From: Bacteroidota bacterium
GTDB taxonomy: Bacteria > Bacteroidota > Bacteroidia > Bacteroidales > Paludibacteraceae
DNA length: 6,919 bases
Direction: 5' to 3'
NCBI GenBank assembly: GCA_022709605.1
Contig: JAKLIM010000199.1
Span: 1 to 6,919 of the forward strand
The notes below the pieces were generated by a model. It was not told where the DNA came from and did no database searches. It worked only from the letters and a program-made list of their open reading frames with translations. This document shows, piece after piece, positions 1 to 5,580 of the stretch (its first letter is position 1; each line of letters starts with the position of its first letter). The position numbers and the translations under genes were made by a program.

Positions 1-2937
1 AGAACCAAGGTTGTTAATATCGTCCACTTTGATGATGGTAGCGTTTTTTCCGGCACGGTGCATGATATCATTCACTTCATCCAGAATAAACGCATCGGGC
101 CCGCAGCCAAACGAAGTAATCTGCACGTAATTAACATTGCCCGGCGCATCATTTGCCGCCCAAAGCGCCGATTTGAAAATCCGGTTGGTGTACGCCCATT
201 GCATCACACTTTGCACATCGTTTGCGGGCATATAAAGCTCACGCACAATGTCTTCGCTGATTACATCGGCACCAAAATCAGTAACCATATCAGCTATTTT
301 ATGCTGAATAAGCGGGTCTATGTGGTATGGACGTCCGGCAAGCAAAATCACCAGACGTTCCTCTTCAACGGCTTTTGCCAAAATTTCTTTGGAGCGGTTG
401 TTCAGCGATTTTTCATAATCCAATTGCGCCTGCAGTGCATTGTCAAAAGCCCGATTGATAATTTTTTTGTCAATTTTCGGGAGAAGTTTCTGAATATATT
501 CTTTGCAAGCTTTTTTCATCAATTTTTTATCGGCAAATGTAAAAGTAGGCGCATCCAGCGGAATGCCGAAGTTTTTCTCCAGGTTCATCGCACTATTTAT
601 CACATCCGAATATGCCGACACAATCGGGCAATTGTAGCTGTTGACCGTATCTTTGTCTTCCTTGTTTTCATACACCACAAAGGGCATGAAAATTCTATCC
701 ACTTTTTTGTCTATCAGGTTGAGAATATGCCCGTGAACAAGTTTTGCCGGGAAACAAATATTATCCGCCATCACCGTACCAATACCGGTTTCGTATTGTT
801 TCATCGTGGACGTGTCGGAAAGCTCCAGTTTAATTCCACAGGCAGAAAACAAGGCGTGCCAGAACGGATAATTTTCATACGTTCCCAAAGCCCGGGGAAT
901 ACCCAATGTGATTTTTGGATTTTCCACAGTCTCTCTGTCAAACAACAAAGCATATTTCTCTGCATGCTGATTGGCGCCTTTTACTTGCTTTTCCCCTGAA
1001 TTGGAAAATATTTTCTCGCATTTGTTTCCCGAATAAAACGTATTTCGGTTTACAAATTTGAAACAGGTTACCGTGCAATTATTTTCACACCCTTTGCAAA
1101 CTGTTTTTCTTTCCGTATAAGGCTGTGGCTCTGACACTTGAGACAGCGTTCGAGGCATGGTTTTGCCCGTTTCAAAACTCCGTTTAGCATACAGCGCCGC
1201 ACCGTAAGCTCCCATCAATTCCGGGAAATCGGTTATCATCACTTCCCTGTCAAGTTCTATCTCCAAAGCCCTTATCACAGGCAGATTCCGGAAAGTGCCG
1301 CCTTGCACCATTACGTGTTCGCCAAGTTCTTTTGTGTCTTTCAGTTTCAACACTTTATTCAGGCAATTTTTTATGACCGAATAGCCCAATCCTGCCGAAA
1401 TATCTGCCGGAGATGCTCCTTCACGCTGTGCCTGTTTCACTTTTGAATTCATAAAAACGGTACATCGTGTTCCCAAGTCGCATGGATTTTTGGATTGCAG
1501 GGCAATTGTCGAAAAATCGGACACATCAAAATTAAGCGATTTGGCAAATGTTTCGATAAAGGAGCCGCAGCCCGATGAGCATGCCTCGTTGATTTCAAGC
1601 CGTTTTATAATTCCATTTTCAATAAAAACGGCTTTCATATCTTGCCCGCCGATGTCCAGAATAAAGGAAACATCCTTATTAAAATGGTAAGCTCCAAGAT
1701 AATGGGCAATGGTCTCCACTATTCCCACATCAAGTTGAAACGCTTTTTTAATCAAATCCTCGCCATATCCGGTAACACTGCTGCCCAGCACTTTCATCTC
1801 CAAACCTGCATCCTGCGTCTGTTTCAGCAGTTTTTGCAATCCGGTTTCCACGGCACGCAGAGAAAGTCCGTTGTTTTTGGCGTAATGCCTGAAAAACACG
1901 TTTCCATTCTCGTCCGTTGCAATGATTTTTGTAGTGGTGGAGCCGCTGTCAATACCGATGTAGCAGTTTGGATTTCTGATTTCGCTGATAGCGATAGCCG
2001 GTATTTTGTATTTTTCTTTCGATTTTTCCCAGATTTCTCTTTCGTCCGCATCTTTGAAAAGCGGTTTCAACGGATTAGGAGCAAATTTAAACGTTCGCTT
2101 TACCGGCTTTTGAAAAAGAGTATCGTATTCAGAAATCAAGCGGGTTTCTATTTGTTCATCAGCCAAAATTGCCGCACCCCAAGCTGGAATTACTTCTGAA
2201 TTTTCCGACAAAATAATATCCTCCTCTTTTAAGCGATTAGCCTGCACAAATGCTTTGCGAAGCGCCGGGACAAAAGTGAATGGTCCACCGCAAAGAAATA
2301 CTTTAGGTATAAGCTCATATCCTCTTGTCAGAGAAGTGATTACCTGCATGCTCACGGCATGAAAAACGGAAGCGGCAATGTCTTCTTTACACACATTTCG
2401 AGCCAATAAATTCTGCACGTCGGTTTTGGAGAAAACACCACAACGGGATGCTATCGGGTGAATGGTCGTGGAGTTTTCAGCCAGGCGGTTAAACTCGTCC
2501 ATCTCCACATTGAGCAGCGTTGTCATCTGGTCGATAAACGAACCCGTACCGCCTGCGCAACTTCCGTTCATCCGCATATCCGGCGATTTTCCTTTGGAGA
2601 AAAAAATCATCTTGCTATCCTCACCGCCAATATCCACGAAGGCGTTTATTTCCGGAAAGTGTGCCGTGATTACCTCGCATGATGCCACTACTTCTTGCAC
2701 AAACTGTACCCCGCTCCGTTCGGAAATTCCCATTCCGGCAGAACCAGTAATGCAAAGCTTTGCCGGCTGGTCGCCTATTATCCCGATTAATTCCTGCAAT
2801 ATTTCATGGAGAGTCCCGGCAATATTTGCGTAATGGCGGCGGTATTTTTTGTAAATAACATGATGATTACTGTCGGTTACCACCACCTTTAACGTAGTAG
2901 AACCGGCATCAAGACCAATATTTAGTAGAGAATTCAT
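1..2937 (-). CDS. Fused acyl-CoA dehydratase activase, N-terminal 979 residues (runs off left edge)
   Basis: This is one uninterrupted frame of 979 codons that I translated by hand from ATG 2937; a TAA lies in frame six bases upstream, which fixes the start. Residues about 6-260 and 326-585 are two ATPase domains of the BcrAD/BadFG/HgdC family (ASKHA fold). Each has a phosphate-binding loop (GLDAGSTT at 8-15, GIDSGSTTTK at 328-337), a second loop (DIGGEDSK, DIGGQDMK) and the cysteines that in activators bind a [4Fe-4S] cluster between two subunits (C127 and C166; C453 and C492). Residues 614-640 hold five more cysteines, and about 677-979 resemble DUF2229. Family members use ATP to push one electron into a 2-hydroxyacyl-CoA dehydratase or benzoyl-CoA-type reductase. 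Here both activator halves share one cytoplasmic chain. The substrate is unknown. The gene lies 139 bases downstream of tetR on the same strand. The missing C-terminus matches the piece at the right edge. Confidence 0.93.
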   Translation of the reverse strand, partial: MNSLLNIGLDAGSTTLKVVVTDSNHHVIYKKYRRHYANIAGTLHEILQELIGIIGDQPAKLCITGSAGMGISERSGVQFVQEVVASCEVITAHFPEINAFVDIGGEDSKMIFFSKGKSPDMRMNGSCAGGTGSFIDQMTTLLNVEMDEFNRLAENSTTIHPIASRCGVFSKTDVQNLLARNVCKEDIAASVFHAVSMQVITSLTRGYELIPKVFLCGGPFTFVPALRKAFVQANRLKEEDIILSENSEVIPAWGAAILADEQIETRLISEYDTLFQKPVKRTFKFAPNPLKPLFKDADEREIWEKSKEKYKIPAIAISEIRNPNCYIGIDSGSTTTKIIATDENGNVFFRHYAKNNGLSLRAVETGLQKLLKQTQDAGLEMKVLGSSVTGYGEDLIKKAFQLDVGIVETIAHYLGAYHFNKDVSFILDIGGQDMKAVFIENGIIKRLEINEACSSGCGSFIETFAKSLNFDVSDFSTIALQSKNPCDLGTRCTVFMNSKVKQAQREGASPADISAGLGYSVIKNCLNKVLKLKDTKELGEHVMVQGGTFRNLPVIRALEIELDREVMITDFPELMGAYGAALYAKRSFETGKTMPRTLSQVSEPQPYTERKTVCKGCENNCTVTCFKFVNRNTFYSGNKCEKIFSNSGEKQVKGANQHAEKYALLFDRETVENPKITLGIPRALGTYENYPFWHALFSACGIKLELSDTSTMKQYETGIGTVMADNICFPAKLVHGHILNLIDKKVDRIFMPFVVYENKEDKDTVNSYNCPIVSAYSDVINSAMNLEKNFGIPLDAPTFTFADKKLMKKACKEYIQKLLPKIDKKIINRAFDNALQAQLDYEKSLNNRSKEILAKAVEEERLVILLAGRPYHIDPLIQHKIADMVTDFGADVISEDIVRELYMPANDVQSVMQWAYTNRIFKSALWAANDAPGNVNYVQITSFGCGPDAFILDEVNDIMHRAGKNATIIKVDDINNLGS

Positions 2938-3016
2938 ATTTTAAGTTAGAAATAAGTAGATGAAAATAAATGTTATAGTTGTTAATTTCAACATTAAACC
3001 CCTATCCGCCGAACCC

Positions 3017-3034
3017 TCCCGAAAGTTATCGGGA
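3017..3034. repeat. Small intergenic hairpin between tetR and the activase
   Basis: TCCCGA (3017-3022) and TCGGGA (3029-3034) form a perfect six-pair stem with loop AAGTTA. No T-run follows on either strand, so it is not a standard terminator. Similar short GC-rich palindromes are common between Bacteroidota genes. It might tune expression or mRNA stability between tetR and the activase. The rest of the 2938-3076 gap is AT-rich and holds only a weak AATGTT/AACATT inverted repeat (2969-2974, 2990-2995) that could be a second regulator site. Confidence 0.4.
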
Positions 3035-3076
3035 CAGGTAATGCTGATTTAACTTCCGCATAAGTCTTCCATCTTT

Positions 3077-3706
3077 TCAGTTTGCATCAACAATTAATTT
3101 TTTCAGCATAAACTTCACATTGTCAGCATGATGGTCGTAGTATTCGGCAATACGTTCTCCATCGTTACTATATAACTCTTTTACCATCGGCGAAATAACA
3201 TACGGCATAAAAATCAGTCCGTAAAAGAGTGTAATCAACTCTTCAATAGGCATTTGAAACATATAATTTACGCCTTCCGGCTTTTGTGTAGTGTCAAGCA
3301 TCTTTTTAAGAAACGATAAATAGCCGTTGATTCTTTTACTGTTTTGTATAAATCCGGCTAATAGTCGCGGATTACGATTGATTTCCGAAATGATGAAAAA
3401 CGGAATATCGGGGTTAGCACGCAAAAACTCATTATACGTATCCACCAAATCGGCAATCCGCTCTGAAAAAGTCTGATTTTGCTTTTCCAGTACTTGCTTA
3501 AAATGTGGCAACAACCCGTCAAATATCTGGTTAACAATGCTGTAAAACAGATTATCCTTTGTACGAAAATAGTAATTAAGGGCAGTACGGCTTATACCGG
3601 CTGTATCGGCTATTTCCTGCATCTTGGCTTTCTCAAATCCTTTTTCAAGAAAAACACGCTTTGCAGAGCTGATAATTTTATCTTCCAGCACTAATTCTTC
3701 ATTCAT
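3077..3706 (-). CDS. TetR/AcrR-family transcriptional regulator
   Basis: This is a complete 209-residue protein, the usual TetR length. The N-terminal DNA-binding domain is clear at residues about 7-55: an AKRVFLEKGFEKAKMQEIA helix pair, then the recognition stretch AGISRTALNYYFRTKDNLF, which matches the family's 'G.s.g.lY.yF.sKe.L' pattern. The rest is a helical ligand and dimerisation domain, where TetR proteins vary too much to predict the ligand. Residues VRDAN-like at the end are IVDAN before TGA 3077-3079. It lies upstream of the activase on the same strand, 139 bases away. Its own promoter contains a perfect inverted repeat, so it probably represses itself and perhaps the activase by read-through; an acyl-CoA effector would fit but is a guess. 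The ribosome binding site is weak, as is common in Bacteroidota. Confidence 0.95.
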   Translation of the reverse strand: MNEELVLEDKIISSAKRVFLEKGFEKAKMQEIADTAGISRTALNYYFRTKDNLFYSIVNQIFDGLLPHFKQVLEKQNQTFSERIADLVDTYNEFLRANPDIPFFIISEINRNPRLLAGFIQNSKRINGYLSFLKKMLDTTQKPEGVNYMFQMPIEELITLFYGLIFMPYVISPMVKELYSNDGERIAEYYDHHADNVKFMLKKLIVDAN

Positions 3707-3738
3707 TGTAATAGATTTTATTAGTTTTGACTTTAGCG

Positions 3739-3756
3739 TTTGACATCGGCGTCAAA
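3739..3756. promoter_or_regulatory. Probable TetR operator (perfect 6-6-6 inverted repeat)
   Basis: TTTGAC at 3739-3744 and its exact complement GTCAAA at 3751-3756 flank a six-base spacer (ATCGGC). The repeat lies 33 bases before the tetR start codon, overlaps the last four bases of the -7 promoter element and covers the expected transcription start. That is the classic position for autorepression by a TetR-family dimer. Binding is inferred from position and symmetry only. Confidence 0.68.
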
Positions 3757-3784
3757 GATAAGAATATTATTTCAAATACAAAAA
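3753..3784 (-). promoter_or_regulatory. Bacteroidota-type promoter for tetR
   Basis: On the minus strand, TATCTTTG (3760-3753) is an exact match to the Bacteroidota -7 consensus TAnnTTTG. TTTTTG (3784-3779) supplies the -33 TTTG element, with an 18-base spacer. The predicted start near 3747 gives a leader of about 40 bases. The promoter looks intact even though the sequence just upstream, from about 3795, switches to an unrelated AAA ATPase fragment. Confidence 0.6.
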
Positions 3785-3794
3785 TTTAATTGTA

Positions 3795-3957
3795 AGAAAA
3801 AATGCACCAAGTATAATTTTCATTGACGAATTAGATGCTTTAGTTCCAAACCGCGACAATTCGAGTGTCAACCATATGAACACTAGTGCCGTGAACGAAT
3901 TTTTAGCACAAATGAATAACAGTGGAGATGACGGAGTATTTATAATTCTTGCGACAA
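3795..3957 (+). pseudogene. AAA+ ATPase fragment (Walker B to sensor 1 region)
   Basis: In the frame of GCA 3804 the translation reads NAPSIIFIDELDALVPNRD, then NHMNTSAVNEFLAQMNN, then GDDGVFIILAT. This is the Walker B strand with catalytic D-E (IIFIDE), the following helix and the strand that leads to sensor 1 of a classic AAA ATPase. Walker A is absent upstream, where the sequence is the tetR promoter. Downstream the expected sensor 1 Asn after 'AT' is replaced by Lys and the frame becomes meaningless until TAA 4005-4007. Only about 50 codons are real, so no functional ATPase is made here. The join on each side looks like a short-homology junction. The parent protein may be a FtsH/CDC48-like or central-region AAA ATPase; I cannot tell which. 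Confidence 0.72.
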
Positions 3958-4615
3958 AGATGATGACAATGACGGTAACGCTTCAAAGATTACAGCAACA
4001 AATGTAATCAATGGCTCTACTAATATCAAAACAGTAAAAGCTCTTGCTTATTGGGAAAGTGGCGAAAATGATTATGGTAACGACGCAATTACACAAGCAC
4101 CATTCACAAACAACGGATTTACATTGGAACTTCCTGCAACTGTTGGAGCCAAATACTTGGAAACGATTGATGCGTATGATCTGGATGGAGTTGCCGTAAG
4201 CGATAAAAATTTCAAATCGTGTTTTCTTGATGACCTTAGAGGTTACAACGAAGATGATGATGAAATTGGCTATTTTTATTTGAAAGAAGAAATTGGCGAT
4301 AATAATTATTATACTTCTTGGTTTTATTCAGATAGAGATGTAACCCTAAAAGGAGAATACAAAGAGATTAACGAGGAGTATGACGAAGAATACATAGATA
4401 ATTATGATTTAACACTTAAAAAAGGTTGGAATGTTGTATATGATAGTTATACAGGCGATAGTTATTCTCTTACAAGTCAAAAACCTTCGGGCGTAAACTA
4501 CACTTGGAATTTTTATGATGATTCTAGTTTTCGTTCAGCAAGTATAGCAACCAAATCTGTTGAAAACACAAAGTCTGCCTTCTCAAAATTGAAAGAAAGC
4601 CGAAAAAAGCGATAA
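3950..4615 (+). CDS. Lipoprotein of unknown function, signal peptide missing (5'-truncated)
   Basis: The frame is open from 3932 to TAA at 4613-4615. The first meaningful residues are N-S-C-D-K-D-D-D-N-D-G, with the cysteine codon at 3950-3952. This is the typical lipidation cysteine and acidic 'export' stretch of Bacteroidota surface lipoproteins. The signal peptide that should precede it is absent: upstream codons belong to an AAA ATPase in another frame. About 221 mature residues remain, rich in Asp, Glu, Tyr and Asn, with a late KKGWNVVYDS and SGVNYTWNFYD pattern seen in small secreted Bacteroidota proteins. No catalytic motif is visible. The TTG at 4124 is a possible start only by default, since homologous-looking sequence begins well before it. 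As it stands the gene has no start or promoter and is probably not expressed. A palindrome and terminator follow its stop. Confidence 0.62.
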   Translation, partial: CDKDDDNDGNASKITATNVINGSTNIKTVKALAYWESGENDYGNDAITQAPFTNNGFTLELPATVGAKYLETIDAYDLDGVAVSDKNFKSCFLDDLRGYNEDDDEIGYFYLKEEIGDNNYYTSWFYSDRDVTLKGEYKEINEEYDEEYIDNYDLTLKKGWNVVYDSYTGDSYSLTSQKPSGVNYTWNFYDDSSFRSASIATKSVENTKSAFSKLKESRKKR

Positions 4616-4627
4616 GAAAAACTGCCT

Positions 4628-4702
4628 ACAACACGCAGTTTGCCATAATGCGGGGTGCGAACATTCGTATTCCCCGCACTACGGCAAGCTGCCATCCGTT
4701 AT
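4628..4702. repeat. Long imperfect palindrome after the lipoprotein gene (attC-like or intergenic repeat)
   Basis: The arms 4636-4655 (CAGTTTGCC...GCGGGG) and 4672-4691 (CCCCGC...GGCAAGCTG) match as inverted repeats at 17 of 20 positions. A further inner stem lies at 4657-4661/4664-4668 (GCGAA/TTCGT). The outer ends carry ACAAC (4628-4632) and GTTAT (4698-4702). The layout of a long imperfect hairpin bounded by AAC and GTT, directly 3' of a gene, recalls integron attC sites, but the boxes do not fit the canonical RYYYAAC/GTTRRRY. It could equally be a Bacteroidota intergenic repeat. There is no integrase in the window. Confidence 0.6.
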
Positions 4703-4712
4703 AACTCTTACA

Positions 4713-4739
4713 AAGCGACCAGTAATGGTCGCTTTTTTT
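4713..4739 (+). terminator. Rho-independent terminator
   Basis: AAGCGACC (4713-4720) and GGTCGCTT (4727-4734) form a perfect eight-pair stem with loop AGTAAT, followed by a run of seven T (4733-4739). It would end transcription coming from the lipoprotein gene about 100 bases upstream. The reverse strand lacks an equivalent T-run next to the stem, so it works mainly for the plus strand. Confidence 0.87.
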
Positions 4740-5028
4740 GTTCTAATAAATATTTTTGGAAAACATGTTATCTTTTATGTGTTTTTGTTTTTTGTTAGAA
4801 AAACCGCAAAAAATTAAAAAAACTTTTTTGTAAAAACTTGTTAATTACAAAATAAAACTTTACATTCGTTGCGCCCAATAGTTTAAAAACGCAATTCTTA
4901 AATGTTTTTTATAAATGTAATTAAATGATTTATTTATAAACAATTATAATTTAACAATAGGTTCATTTACGAATATTTTAAATGGGTAGTTACGTAAATA
5001 ATACGTTAGCTGTGATTTTAAGAAGACC
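4740..5028 (+). promoter_or_regulatory. AT-rich spacer with a possible promoter for the membrane protein gene
   Basis: No gene is visible in this strongly AT-rich stretch. TTG at 4838-4840 and TACATTCG at 4861-4868, 20 bases apart, match the Bacteroidota -33/-7 pattern with one mismatch in the second element. If used, the leader would be about 150 bases. Just before the next gene is ACGTTAGCTG (5003-5012), which I associate with the outer end of cassette-like repeats in Bacteroidota; no partner arm is visible upstream. A further hidden junction in this spacer cannot be excluded. Confidence 0.35.
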
Positions 5029-5580
5029 GTGAACCAGACAAATAACATATTCAGACAAATACTTAGGTGGACATTTTTTATTCCACTTGCTACGACTATT
5101 TATATTGTTTCAAAACTCTGTCTGTCTTGGACATTTTATTTCATAAGTAGCAATATGGTGGAAGACATTAATTCCGTGGACGACTATGGCGGACACTACT
5201 TTTTAGGACCTTTGTTTGTTTTTTTAAGAGAAGCATTTGCAGTTGGATTTGGTGTTTACTCAGGTGTTTATCTCGCACCAAAGCACAAGAAAACTGTATT
5301 TACTTTCTTTATTTTCCTTTGGGTTTTATTCCTGTTACTCATTTCATTTGCTATCGGACTGACATTTTTCCGAATGGAATGGACAACTGTAAAACTTCTC
5401 CGTAATTTCACCTTCACGAACAACTACAATTCCCACACTGCAAACACTTGTAGCATGCTGATTGGCGGTTTCGAAATCTATGGCGGCGAAGGAGTTCATA
5501 AACGCAAAGTTAATGGAAAATTATACATTGACTTTGATAGTAGTGAAAAAAATAATTCCTCACACCACTTCCCTTTCTAA
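5029..5580 (+). CDS. Small membrane protein of unknown function, probably 3'-truncated
   Basis: The frame starts at GTG 5029 (weak AAGAAG upstream; in-frame TAA at 4999) and reads 183 codons. Hydrophobic segments lie at residues about 13-39, 57-83 and 88-114, suggesting two or three membrane spans with a short loop around residue 45. I do not recognise a family. From about residue 121 the character changes to polar sequence, and exactly there the other strand encodes the first 38 residues of a DnaQ-like exonuclease. The last 60 or so codons are therefore probably an accidental reading of antisense DNA, and the natural C-terminus is lost. The tail also overlaps the end of the minus-strand dehydratase gene by 21 bases. 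The N-terminal part (5029 to about 5390) is a reasonable real gene fragment; the annotated end is not trustworthy. Confidence 0.5.
   Translation: MNQTNNIFRQILRWTFFIPLATTIYIVSKLCLSWTFYFISSNMVEDINSVDDYGGHYFLGPLFVFLREAFAVGFGVYSGVYLAPKHKKTVFTFFIFLWVLFLLLISFAIGLTFFRMEWTTVKLLRNFTFTNNYNSHTANTCSMLIGGFEIYGGEGVHKRKVNGKLYIDFDSSEKNNSSHHFPF
5344..5499 (-). pseudogene. DnaQ-like 3'-5' exonuclease, N-terminal 38 residues only
   Basis: From ATG 5499 the minus strand reads M-N-S-F-A-A-I-D-F-E-T-A-N, then HATSVCSVGIVVVREGEI, then TEKFYS. This is the start of the DnaQ/RNase T exonuclease family: the DFET motif (residues 8-11) gives the first two acidic metal ligands of the DEDD site, and S-V-C-S-V-G-I is typical of the small Bacteroidota form. 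After Ser38 (about 5386) the sequence loses all resemblance and stops at TGA 5344-5346. The Exo II and Exo III motifs are absent, so the product would be inactive. The start lies 60 bases after the dehydratase-like stop on the same strand, consistent with an operon in which the exonuclease follows the activase fusion. Confidence 0.7.

Noticed and set aside
58..2833. Several plus-strand frames of 66-313 codons and one out-of-frame minus-strand frame (1824-2051) across the left gene
   Set aside because: They are all shadows of the continuous minus-strand activase frame, which has strong family motifs throughout; the alternative translations look like low-complexity antisense protein.
4124..4126. 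TTG as the true start of the lipoprotein gene
   Set aside because: Plausible protein sequence continues in frame upstream to the lipidation cysteine at 3950, so the true start was upstream and has been lost.
4513..4695. Minus-strand frame of 60 codons and plus-strand frame at 3479-3694
   Set aside because: The first lies antisense to the lipoprotein end and the palindrome, the second antisense to tetR; neither shows motifs.
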